A DNA stretch of 64,000 nucleotides from Chondrus crispus (taxonomy: Eukaryota; Rhodophyta; Florideophyceae; Gigartinales; Gigartinaceae), in NCBI RefSeq assembly GCF_000350225.1, contig NW_005179249.1, positions 425,028 through 489,027 of the forward strand, read 5' to 3'. Made by a program: the position numbers and the translations under genes. The notes under the pieces were generated by a model. It searched no databases. It was not told the DNA's origin and was given only the letters and a program-made list of their open reading frames with translations. Below, in pieces: positions 35,547 through 45,703 of this stretch (positions within the stretch are counted from its first letter, which is position 1; each line of letters opens with the position of its first letter).

Positions 35547-38500
35547 AACAATACAGTCGATGGTAGTCAAGGTTTCGTACCACAGCAACAACAGGGCGGA
35601 CAGCCTCCGCAAGCCAACGCTCAACAATATCATCTTCGCCATCCGCCTTCGAGCTCAAACGATGGGAATTCTTTTCAGGGGTTTATGGCAAGGATCAAAT
35701 ACCGCACTTCAGTTGCGTCCATTAGCCCGAAGAAAACCAATGATGCTCTCATTGACTCCGGTGCCACACATAACTTCTTTCACTCCAAAAAGGGTTTTCA
35801 AAACTATCGTCGTCTCAGTGAGGAAGTCATCTCTGCTTCTGGAACAAGTAGGATCGTTGGAACTGGTGAGGTCTTATTGTCTCTTCACGGTGGCATGTGT
35901 GTGGAAGCTTACCATGTACCGACCTTTGCAGAGAACATCATCTCTGTACACGGGCTGTCTAAGACATTTGACGTCTTATTCGCCACCAAAAATGAAGGCA
36001 CCAGTCACTGCAGTGTCAACTTAGCTGGAACATCAAGAGTTTTTTTCGAGACCGAATCGCAACATCGACTGTACAAGATGAACATCTCCAATGACCAGCG
36101 AGAAGTTGCTTTCTGCTCTGCACAGCCGGAACCGGACAACTCAGGCCATTGCATTATTTGTACGACGGTTGCTCGCTCCTCTGATCACAACTCATTCTAG
36201 CCAACACTATTTCTTTCTCAAAGCAAACGATTAGAGTGGCATTACCGCACGGGACACCCCAGTCCCTCACGGTACCTCCGACTTGCTCAACTCTTCAAGG
36301 ATGTACCACATTTCCCTCGAAAAACGTTGCAAGATATGCTTTGCGTCCCGTGTCAACTCGGAAAAGCACGTAGGGCACCTGTTAGGCGAGCACAGACAAC
36401 CATTGTATCTCCGCTCGAACTAGTGCACGCCGATATTGCCGGTCCGGTCACGCCCACAACTGCTGGGAGCACTTACTCTCTCTGCTTTGTTGATTCGTTC
36501 ACCGCAAAATCTGACGTGTTCTTCTTAAAGAAGAAGTCAGACCTTCCAAAATTTCTCACCGAATACAAGATGAGATCGGAGCGACAGACAGGTTTCCCCC
36601 TACGTCAGTTACGTCTAGATGGTGCCGGTGATAATCTGAGCGGCGAAGTGCAAACATTTTGTAAGGAGAACGGGATCGAACTCAAGCCATCACCGCCGTA
36701 TGGGCATCAGAGCAACGGTACAGCAGAAAGGCTGATACAGGAATTCTGGCAACGCACGAGAGTCCTATTATTTGCATCCAAATTGCTGGATTCTCTTTGG
36801 GCGGAGGCAATGCACCACGCCAATTGGCTCCGCAACCGTCTTCCGTCCACTCGAATTCAAGGTGACATACCAATTCTTCTTTGGTATCCGCACACAAGAA
36901 TACACTTCAACAAGGTCCCTGTCTTTGGACAGCCTGGTTTTGCATTTCGATACCGCTCGGAGACGGTCCCAAACAAGAAGTTCCTCGCACGCTCCATGCA
37001 TGGACATTTCGTCGGAATGGAAAGTGACGAGACTCTCTTTCGAATCTACGTTCCTGAGACCAAGTCGATCATGTTGACTAGAGTACAGGACTTGCGACCA
37101 TATCGTCATGAAAAGCTCCCTGGTGTTGCGTCTCTCCTAGACGGACTTGCTCGACAAAGTGAGATTGAGAGCTTGAACAACAGTGACGGACAGGCTGAAG
37201 AGGTACTCATGAGAGCCTTTCACGCCTACGCATACACCAATCTAGCCGAACGATCCCACAACCGTGGACACAAGACATTCATCAGGCGCTCATTGCGCGT
37301 TGACCCACGCCTTCCACGCTTGTTCGCTGAAGCCATCACCTTCCCAGACTGGAGGCAGGCCATTAATCGCGAGTACCATGCTGTAGTCGATCGCCATACC
37401 TGGCGGTATGTGCACCGTACCGCGGACATGCACCCCGTCCCGTTTACGTGGGTGTTCAAGCTGAAACAACTTGACGCTCAAGGCTTAGAGCTGCTGCCCA
37501 AAGCACGCTGCTGCATCCGTGGAGATAAGCAGCAACCACACATCGACTTCGACCCATTTAACACGTATGCGCCCGTAGCCAGTCATGAAGCGATAAGACT
37601 CCTTCTCGCGTTTGCAGCCGGCAACTGCCTCATTGTCGAAGGAGCTGATGTCGGAAACGCATATTTGTACGGCCACCTCGACGTCCCGATCATCATGTAG
37701 CAGCCTACAAACTCCACAGGAAAAGAAGCTTATCCCGGTATGGTATGTCTCCTACTCAAGTCCATTTACGGACTCAAACAGGCCGGGGAAATTTGGGGGT
37801 CACTGTTATGCACCACGCTTCTATCTTGGGGCTTCAAACTCTCAAACGTGGATAAAAGGGTGTTCTTACTGCAGTCTGGTGACAAGTTCGTAATTATTGT
37901 CGTTGTCGTCGACGATATGATGTTCATTTCCAACTCCAAATCACTGCTACAACGGATAAAGTACAAGCTCTCCGCGACATTCGATGTCAAACTTTTCGGA
38001 CAGTTGAGCACGTTCATCGGATGGGAAATGACAGAATCCCAAGACGGAATCCATGTCGGTCAACAGCGATATGCACGTGACATTTTGTCAAAATGTGGTC
38101 TCGAGCGATGCAATGCAGTATGGACCCCCTTGCCGTACAACGCTGATACTACTACTGCCCGTCACGGAGAACAAATCCTCTCACAATCACAACACTCCGA
38201 ATACCGAGGAATCATCGGCGAACTTATATACCTGGCAGTTTGCACACGACCCGATCTCTGTTTCACAGTCTCCGTCCTTGCACGCCACGTCCACGCACCG
38301 ACGTCCCGCCATCAGACACTCTTAAAGCGATTGTTGCGATACATCGCCGGGACACTCGATTTCGGTCTACATTTCCGACGCGGCAACATCACACCGCAAT
38401 CACTTCAAGCGCATGTCGATGCCGACTGGGGTGGATGTCAAGATACTCGACATTCGACAAGCGGATATGTAATTACTCTCAATGACGGACCAATTTTCTG

Positions 38501-38912
38501 GAAGAACCAACGACAAACTGTCATTGCTCTGAGTTCTGCCGAATCTGAATATGTTGCGCTGTCGTCTTGTTCAAAACAGGTCACTTGGATCCGTCGCCTA
38601 TTACAAGAAATCGCCACGAGAACTCCGTACCAGACCAATTCACATATGCCCGCGACACTCATTAAGTCGGACAGCACAGCGGCCATAGCGTTGGCCAGAA
38701 ACGAGCAGGTGACGGCAAGAAACAAACATATTGACATAAAGATGCATCACGTTAAGGATCTCCTACTCACCGGCCAAGTCGATTTGATTTACGTTGCGTC
38801 TTCCGAAAATATTGCCGAGGTGCTGACAAAATCAGTTACATGGAGAGTCCTGCACAAACTTCGTGCTAAAATGAACATGCAGACGTTAGGTGAAATTGTC
38901 CAAAACAATTAG
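35547..38912 (+). pseudogene. pol: Copia pol: protease, integrase, RT, RNase H with two stops
   Basis: In the gag frame. Protease: ALIDSGATHNFF. Integrase: WHYRTGHPSPSRY with CVPCQLGK (HHCC), then VHADIAGP, LRLDGAGDN and SNGTAERLIQEF (DDE). RT: PFTWVFKLKQLDAQG, SIYGLKQAGEIWG and VVVVDDMM at the catalytic box. RNase H: HVDADWGG, SSAESEYVALS, SDSTAAIALARN and NKHIDIKMHHVKD. Stops: TAG 36198-36200 between protease and integrase, and TAG 37698-37700 in RT just after DVPIIM, where relatives have Lys. The copy cannot make full Pol without suppression. TAG at 38910-38912 ends the frame. Confidence 0.95.
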
Positions 38913-39290
38913 GACCAGGAGAGGCAGAAGTCAAGAGCACGTATCAACAGCCCGTATCCTCGGTCATTCCACCGACACCAACCTAGACATGCGCTAGATA
39001 TCAAACCAATTTCTGTTCCGTACCACGGCCCACAGGCTCATATTTGGGTTTCGTACTAAGACATGAGGCCCACGTGCGTGCGTGCTAGATTGACGCGGTG
39101 AAATATAGCAAGGAGGAAATGGTTCATTGTTGTGCTCGAGAATCGGATAGACGGAGACGAGAACACCGAGCACGAGTTAGGTGCCATGGTAATCGTTGTG
39201 AGCGCGAGGGAGGCGCAGTGGACGCGACAGGGGCGCCGCATAGTGCTGAATCTGACGGTCAGCTCAAGGAGGAGCTTTGAAGTGTCTACC
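38913..39290 (+). other. Copia 3' untranslated region
   Basis: About 380 bases between the pol stop and the polypurine repeats. No ORF of interest on the plus strand; the minus-strand ORF here overlaps the LTR and is a shadow. Confidence 0.7.
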
Positions 39291-39413
39291 CGAGGAGGGG
39301 AAGCGATTCGTGAGAGAGAGAGTGATTTAACATGCGCGCCAGTGTTTGCCCGAGGAGGGGAATCGATCTGTGAGAGAGACAGTGATTTTAATATGCGCGC
39401 CGCCGAGGAGGGG
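39291..39413 (+). repeat. Triplicated polypurine tract before the 3' LTR
   Basis: CGAGGAGGGG occurs at 39291-39300, 39351-39360 and 39404-39413, the last directly abutting the LTR as a copia PPT should. The intervening sequence repeats (GTGAGAGAGAS, AGTGATTT, ATGCGCGCC). Confidence 0.9.
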
Positions 39414-39584
39414 TGCTGGAATCTAAGCGATGTAAGGCACTGTAAGTCCGACGGCGCCGCGCACCCAGGGTGAGCTGGGGAGATCCAACCAAGTAGGGTG
39501 GTACAGTACCGAGAAGGGTACATAGACGGACACTAACGATTCAGCACAATAAAGAGGAGGGACAGAGGTCCATCTTTCCTTTCA
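39414..39584 (+). repeat. Copia 3' LTR
   Basis: 171 bases, differing from the 5' LTR by one G/C and two T/C changes seen by eye. Followed by the TACAT duplication. Confidence 0.96.
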
Positions 39585-39589
39585 TACAT

Positions 39590-40936
39590 TTTATTGATTT
39601 CCACAGAATGCATTATGCTGCAATTATGACAGTCCATATACAATTACAATGCTATTATGTCACACGGTTTGGCAATTGTCTCTTAAATAAAACACATGGG
39701 GGTTCACTAATGATTGGTCCCAATTGCTCGGTATGATACAATTCGATATGCGGAACCCCCCGATGATCGGAACTGATCTCTGTCCACCGAAAAGTTCCTC
39801 CGAAGTAAACGCGTGTCTTGGATGCAGAAACCAAAAAAAGTGGGTCTCAAAAGTAAATTATAAAACTGGAAATCCAACCACGAGTTTTTGGAAAGCCGTA
39901 CGCAGCCCTTCTCGATGTTATCATCAACCTGGAAGGTGCTTCAACCCATCCTCGCGTGACTTTTTGTACAGCCGCAACCAGTATGGCCGGTGACGGAGTT
40001 TCTTTGTGCGCGTTAGGGGCAGACGAGGAGTCCATATTTGCGTTTGAAAGGGGTTGGCGGGGGGTGTATGAAGCTGTGTGAAGGGCGGGGATGGTTAGAA
40101 GAGTGATGTTGGTGTTGTGCGGTTGGAGGCCGAAGTGCTACAGAGGCTGTCAAAACTCACGTAAAACTCACATGCAGCTTGTTTCGGAGGTCCTGTGAGT
40201 TTTGTAAAAGGCGTTGTTCGAAATATTTCTGCCAGAAATTTTGATCGAACTCGTTGTAAAAACAGGTGTTTTCCCGACTATGAGGACAACGTTACCGTAC
40301 TGGGGATTTCATTATCCAGCTGATAGCCCTTCCCTCAACCACAGGTACCAGTTAGGAAACCGGACTCTGGCCATCTGGTTGCTTGCACGTCATGTAATGC
40401 TGTCTCTGCACATACAACAAGGGCTTTCGTGAAGCAAGGGTTCGTAATGATGAGGCGGCGTCGAACCCGTCCAGTTCCCATGGCCCTAACAAAACCTTCA
40501 TTGTAGTCTTGAGGCTATGAAGCAGCTTCTATCGGGCTCAAGATTACGAACAGCAACGTGAGAAATGAATGCAATAACATTGCGTGTTCCCGTTCCAGTA
40601 TCGAATCTGAGCCAATGAGGACATATCTGTCTCATCAAAAGATACCCTCCCGTCACAGTGTTCCGCCGTGTGTCATTTTTGTTTCCCGTCACAGTATTCC
40701 GCCTTGTGGCATTACGCCCATGCGGTGTAACCGGGCGCCTTCCTACAGCAAAACTATAAAATTCACGTACAGTACAGACAGAATACGTGGGAGTTCTGCA
40801 ACAGGGAATAAAATCACCTCATGACGATCTGCGTATAAAAGTTATGAATGAGATCAGTTGCCCTTAAAAGTTCTGGCGGACCACACCCTCCTTCTCTGCA
40901 GCCCTCATTTCTGTAACAATTCTGTAGCAATTGACC
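39590..40936. other. Intergenic stretch upstream of the beta-helix gene
   Basis: 1.3 kb with only short ORFs. A small repeat, CCCGTCACAGTNTTCCGCC, appears twice near 40651 and 40685. No TATA element can be assigned with confidence. Confidence 0.55.
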
Positions 40937-42211
40937 ATGGGGTTTTCTTTGAGTTGTGTTGTCTTTCTCGGCCTGACACTGTCTCAACTGGTTTCGCTCT
41001 CCCAAGGTCAAACTTGGGGGGCTGAAACAGTTTCAGACAGCCTTCGTCCGCAAACAGCATGGGAATCAAACTTTCTCGGCACGAACGTAATTGTCACTGC
41101 TGCTGGGCAGTCGGTTCTAAGTGCTATTAGCTCATGCAATGGTATTGTCGGCTCAACTGGATATTGCACTGTGGACATTCAAGGCGATCCTTCTGATTCT
41201 TCTATTATCATCAGTCGCTCCCGCACGAAGCTCACTTCTTCTACTGGTGCCGATATTACTTCATCGGGTGCCGTCACGTTTATTGGTATCTACTCAGGAA
41301 TAGAACAGGTCATCATCGAGAAGCTCTCATTGCGTGGGCACACTGCGTCTGAGGTTTACGGCATTTTTCTAAACAGCGGAGACATTAACAAGGTCATCAT
41401 TCGCGAAAATACTATTTACGACTTTGATGGTACCGATAATGCCCACGGTATTGCTGTATACGGTAGTGGGTCCACTCCAATTCGAAATGTCATGATAGAA
41501 AAGAATGAAGTCTATAACATGCGGACTGGGTCCAGTGAAAGCATAGTTGTTAACGGAAACGTGTATGGGTGGGCAATCAATGACAACTACGTCCACGACG
41601 TGAACAACATCGCTATCGACGCAATTGGAGGAGAAGGAACGTTACCGCCTTCAGCGGGTGCCAGTGGTCCGCATCCGGACGACGCTGCCCGAGGTGGTTT
41701 TATAGAGTACAATGTCGTCAGAAGAATGAGCACAGCGACGAATAGTGCGTACGGAAATGAAGAATCGTGGGCGGCTGGCATCTACGTGGATGGTGCTCGA
41801 GATATTAAAATACAGCTGAATGAGGTCTACGACGCACCATGGGGTTACGAAGTGGGAGCTGAGAACTGCATCATCACAGAAGACATAACGGTGGTCGACA
41901 ACTTTGCTGAAGGCAGTTTCTACGGCGATTTCCTCGCAGGTGGCTACGCAGCAGGTGGTTTCGAAACAGGAGCGTATCAGTGTAATCCTCTCAGTACTCA
42001 AGATGCTGATGAGGGCCACGGAAATGTTGAGCGCATTACTGTTCAGAACAATGAATTCACCACGACGGGGGGGACCGAAGACAATGTTTACGTGCAAAAA
42101 CGAACGACACTCTCGATCATTGCCATTGACGAACCAGGATTCTCTGCGGTCAACCCAACCGGTACTGGATGTACATCTCCGTGCGATGCGAACTCGTACA
42201 GGACCTCGTAA
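40937..42211 (+). CDS. Secreted right-handed parallel beta-helix protein
   Basis: 424 codons from the ATG at 40937 (context ACCATGG) to TAA. Residues 1-25 are a signal peptide (VVFLGLTLSQLVSLSQG). The mature part is pectate-lyase-like: successive strands with short turns, for example VIIEKLSLRG, KVIIRENTIYDF, NVMIEKNEVYNM, DIKIQLNEVYDA and ITVQNNEFTTT, typical of PbH1 coils. This fold is shared by polysaccharide lyases, hydrolases, epimerases and non-enzymatic adhesins. A role on cell-wall galactans or other polysaccharides is plausible for a secreted algal protein but is inferred. Asn/Asp-rich turns (DGTDNAHGIAVYG) recall calcium sites. No family-specific catalytic triad was identified. Single exon. 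Confidence 0.8.
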   Translation: MGFSLSCVVFLGLTLSQLVSLSQGQTWGAETVSDSLRPQTAWESNFLGTNVIVTAAGQSVLSAISSCNGIVGSTGYCTVDIQGDPSDSSIIISRSRTKLTSSTGADITSSGAVTFIGIYSGIEQVIIEKLSLRGHTASEVYGIFLNSGDINKVIIRENTIYDFDGTDNAHGIAVYGSGSTPIRNVMIEKNEVYNMRTGSSESIVVNGNVYGWAINDNYVHDVNNIAIDAIGGEGTLPPSAGASGPHPDDAARGGFIEYNVVRRMSTATNSAYGNEESWAAGIYVDGARDIKIQLNEVYDAPWGYEVGAENCIITEDITVVDNFAEGSFYGDFLAGGYAAGGFETGAYQCNPLSTQDADEGHGNVERITVQNNEFTTTGGTEDNVYVQKRTTLSIIAIDEPGFSAVNPTGTGCTSPCDANSYRTS

Positions 42212-42973
42212 GAAGAGTTCTTCTTTGGTGGACTGAATTTAGGCGTCATTAAGAGTTCTTGGTCCATAGATATTGTCTGGTACACGTGTAGTGCTAATGA
42301 GTACTGCATTCGACAAAACTCTGTCTCACACCTAAGGATATAAACAAAAAAACAATGTCTGTAAGAGACTCTTGCATGTTTCTTCAGACGAGGATGAGAT
42401 GGTAGGCTTTCGAAACAAGAAAAGACACTCCCAGGCAACCGGCACAAGATGCTATTCCGCTTACCTCTTCCATCTGAATGTACTTTGGCTTTCATGTACT
42501 CTAAACGTGGTAATAGGTCGGTGTTGCAAACTTCGCGACAGACGTGCTGCATCACCGAAGGTTTTATCACAGCAAAGTGCGTGCAAGCCCTGGGCGTAGG
42601 CAAATAAGTTTCGCTTGACACTTACTAGAGGACTTCAGATATTATACTGATAATTGCAAGGTGAGCTCGAGAAAAGTTTCATCCTGACGCCATTGCCAGG
42701 GTTCTACAGCCCTATCATGTAAACAGTGTTTACATCTAGAAGCCTGGTCGAGGCGAGGGAGATATTCACTAAACACCTCCCTCTCCTCGGGCAGACAGGG
42801 TTCAATTAGAAACACCAGCAGTGTATGAACTCTGGGGACTCAGAGATACAAACCCGATCGCACTTTCCATCGAAATGCACATGAAAACTACATTCGGTAC
42901 TGCAACTGAAGACCAAGTCCATCCTGGATATCACAAACCGTTGCACCTCATGTCAAAGCAAAAAGGAGCAATG
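42212..42973. other. Convergent intergenic region
   Basis: Lies between the 3' ends of the beta-helix gene (+) and KMO (-). It contains a perfect 19-nt hairpin at 42717-42735 (ATGTAAACA, G, TGTTTACAT), followed by a weaker stem, GAGGCGAGGGAG with CTCCCTCTCCTC. No gene recognised. Confidence 0.6.
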
Positions 42974-44353
42974 CTACATTGGTCTTGCCTTAATGGCATA
43001 CCTTCGAGCTGTTAAAACTGCAGCTGCGCCCACGGCTGCTGCTCCGACAACAAGTAGCCCTCGTCCGACAACCATCTCCTGTTTATCGGCGCGCTCTACC
43101 GCTTCCGCGTAAGGCGTATTTGAAAAGGATATCATCGAATAGAGGGGCAAAAACGATTGGGGGAACAGCCGATTCGCCAAAACCTCAAGCCGCCTTCTCA
43201 GCACTGCAAAAGGCCTGGCCGAACGTGACGACATATCTTCGTAGTGATCAATCGCAAGATCGGCGATAGCATCTGCGTTTTTCTTTCGCGCGCTGGCGTA
43301 CTCCTCCGCTGCAAGCTTCAACTCGCCCCAGCCATGCTTCTTCACACTATCCACGAACAGCCGGCAGTCTTCAAATGCTGCATTGCATCCCTGACCGTAG
43401 AACGGGACGATGGCATGCGCCGCGTCGCCAATGATGATAGCCTTTCCCATGTAGTTGTACGGGTCGCAACGGATAGTGAGCAGGGAAGGGGTGGGGTTGT
43501 TCGCAAAGTCTTCAGCCAGCATGGGCATGCACTTGACCGCGTCTGGAAAGTTGCGCATGAAGAAGGCATGAATTTTTGCCGTCGAATCGAGGTCATCGAT
43601 TTCGTCCTTGTCCATGAACAGCGTACATGTAAAGGAAGTCGCGTCGTTCGGCAGCGCGATGAGCATGAAGCGATGCCTCGGCCAGATGTGAAGCCACTCG
43701 GCTGGAAAGGCGTGCTTGGCGGTGTCTGGGTTTAGATTTACCATTGTGAGCTCCTTGTATGCTGCCGAGACATAGCTCTGTGAAAAGTTGAACCGGTCGC
43801 GGCGTGCCATGGCTGCGCGCACCTTCGAAAACGACCCATCTGCCCCGACAATGAGTGTGGCTGTAGCCCGAACACTCTCGCCACCATCCCGTGGTTGCAA
43901 AGTGACAGCCGGGGCGTCAAGATCCGCATCGACGCAACGGGTTCCGAACACAAGCGTGATACCCTTTGCTTCCTGGCAGGCGTCAAGAAGGAGGTTGTTG
44001 AGGCGGTGTCGGGACACGGAAAGCAGGTATTCACCCGGCTGTCCGTACCTCTGTAGCTGTAGAGGAGACGAAGCGGAAGGTGGGTGCACGCAACGCCCGT
44101 GCATAGGGACACCGATTGCGGTGACCTTTTCAGAAAGACCAGCCTCAGCGAGAGCAGTGAGGCCGCGCGTGGAGATGGCGAGGTTGATGGAACGGCTGCG
44201 CTTCGTCGGTTCACCGGTCGGGTTGCGTGGGTCTGCGCGGTAGTCGTATACGTGAGTGGAGAGACCTGCTTGGGATAGAAGAAGGGCAAGGAGGCTGCCG
44301 GCCAGGCCCGCGCCGACTACTATCACATCGGGAGTGGTAGGCTCAGTGGACAT
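42974..44353 (-). CDS. KMO: Kynurenine 3-monooxygenase
   Basis: 459 residues from the ATG at 44353, single exon. Flavoprotein hydroxylase that converts L-kynurenine to 3-hydroxykynurenine with NADPH and O2 in tryptophan breakdown or de novo NAD synthesis. FAD-binding dinucleotide motif VIVVGAGLAGSLLALLLS (residues about 10-28), kynurenine-type RSINLAISTRG, then the second FAD motif IIGDAAHAIVPFYGQGCNA. The C-terminus ends in a hydrophobic helix, LLVVGAAAVGAAAVLTA, followed by Arg/Lys, as in KMO anchored in the outer mitochondrial membrane. An upstream non-ATG extension to 44497 would translate a poly-C run and was not used. Family length is about 450-490. Confidence 0.93.
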   Translation of the reverse strand: MSTEPTTPDVIVVGAGLAGSLLALLLSQAGLSTHVYDYRADPRNPTGEPTKRSRSINLAISTRGLTALAEAGLSEKVTAIGVPMHGRCVHPPSASSPLQLQRYGQPGEYLLSVSRHRLNNLLLDACQEAKGITLVFGTRCVDADLDAPAVTLQPRDGGESVRATATLIVGADGSFSKVRAAMARRDRFNFSQSYVSAAYKELTMVNLNPDTAKHAFPAEWLHIWPRHRFMLIALPNDATSFTCTLFMDKDEIDDLDSTAKIHAFFMRNFPDAVKCMPMLAEDFANNPTPSLLTIRCDPYNYMGKAIIIGDAAHAIVPFYGQGCNAAFEDCRLFVDSVKKHGWGELKLAAEEYASARKKNADAIADLAIDHYEDMSSRSARPFAVLRRRLEVLANRLFPQSFLPLYSMISFSNTPYAEAVERADKQEMVVGRGLLVVGAAAVGAAAVLTARRYAIKARPM

Positions 44354-44425
44354 CGCGGAGGTGGAGGACTTCGGGTTCTTGGTTTTGGTGCAGCGGTTGA
44401 CCGCAAGGTAGTGGCGGAAGATGGC

Positions 44426-44442
44426 GGGGGGGGGGGGGGGGG
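44426..44442 (-). repeat. 17-nt homopolymer in the KMO leader
   Basis: A run of 17 G on the plus strand (C on the KMO mRNA strand), about 73 bases upstream of the ATG. Prone to length variation and sequencing error. Confidence 0.95.
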
Positions 44443-45567
44443 AGGGAAACTCTGCTTTGCCCCGAGTTACCTCAGGCAGCGGAGAGAAGACAATCAACTC
44501 CCCCTCTAGAAGAAAGGCAAAGAAGTGTGAAGCTGGACAAAAAGGAAAGGTTGTGTGTGGAACGATTCAGACATCTAACCTTCCAAGATCTCAATAATAG
44601 ACGGCAATGGTTGGTTGTCCAGGGAGCAAAGCCTCCTTTTGCCACCCTTTTATTGGTGGAAATCATGCTTTCGATTTTTCTCCATTCTCGCCTTGCGAAA
44701 AACACTTCCTCCTTCGAAAATCCCCGAACCGGCGTTCATAGAAAAGGCGTGAGCAAACAATCAGTGGCGGTATTTATATCACATAGGTAGGAAAGTCGAT
44801 AAGATCCGATTTAAACTGGTACCGTATGTGAGAGATCCGCGTTATGGGACGGCACACGAATGAGGATGATGGCGATATAGTAGAAACGTTGTTGGATAGC
44901 GATATTTTTTCGGTTCTGAATGTGCAGGAGCCGCGAGATGTAGTGTCCATGAAATGCTCAATGAGGACAAGGGTGATATGAACTCAGGAGACGATGAGGA
45001 TATTGAAGATGAGTGGGGCAAAGCGCCAGATATGTGGGACTGGCATATTGTCGTGGAGGATACAGGCGTCGCAAAGAGTGGCACAGGGTACGGGCGGTGA
45101 GGAAGCCACATTGGTGACCTCAGCGGCCCCAGCGGAGTGGCAAGCACCTTTCTTGAAGAAATCCTGGGCTTAAGGCTTTGGAATTTTATGTCGTAGGCGG
45201 TAGGTTCGTGCGGGGGCACACTAGAAGGAGGGGCTTCATACTGGACCAGGGAGTCCGCAGGGCAGTGGGCTGTGACTGGGACCATGAAGGGCCTTTCTAG
45301 ACTGCACACGAGGTCTTTGGGCGTACATAAGTTTTGAGCAACTGTATCACAGACGGAGTTGCTGCGGTGCTTGACGCCAAAGTAATCCTTGCAGATAGGA
45401 TGACGCACAAGCAACCACATTGCCCCTCGAGATTGAAAGGCTCAACTACATTGTTCTTGACCACAAGAGCCTGACGTCGAGATAGCGAGGGAGCATTGCC
45501 TCGCGTCACTAATCAGTAGAGCTTTCGTTTTCGGTGACTGAGAGAGAGAGAGAGAGAGGGAGAGGGA

Positions 45568-45608
<41 letters not shown>

Positions 45609-45703
45609 AAAATGACAATGACAAGTTATCGAAGATAGCGGATGTATTCGAGTATCTAGAAAGTGCTATGCCTTTCTGTCTCCTACGCACTTGGGACGCA
45701 AGT
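44443..45703. other. Intergenic region, no gene recognised
   Basis: Contains the GA microsatellite at 45540-45602. The minus-strand ORF 44842-45420 is Ser/Pro/His-rich with no domain and no supportive context; not called. Confidence 0.55.
45540..45602. repeat. GA microsatellite
   Basis: About 63 bases of GA repeats with a few interspersed GGGA variants, 100 bases downstream of the 45704 stop. Confidence 0.97.

Larger units (their letters stand above)
34352..39589 (+). mobile_element. Ty1/copia LTR retrotransposon with TACAT target-site duplication
   Basis: The element proper is 34357-39584, flanked by TACAT at 34352-34356 and 39585-39589. LTRs are 171 bp each. Order: LTR, PBS, gag with CCHC, protease, integrase, RT, RNase H, polypurine tract, LTR. 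Integrase before RT defines the copia type. The LTRs differ at three sites by eye (about 98%), which means recent insertion. All coding sense is in one frame without indels but is interrupted by TGA 35544-35546, TAG 36198-36200 and TAG 37698-37700. Confidence 0.97.

Noticed and set aside
42700-42830. Possible tRNA or structured RNA (GGGTTCAA with nearby stems)
   Set aside because: No cloverleaf could be drawn and anticodon-arm pairing is absent; only simple hairpins remain.
44842-45420. 192-codon minus-strand ORF
   Set aside because: Low-complexity Ser/Pro/His composition, no domain, next to a microsatellite.
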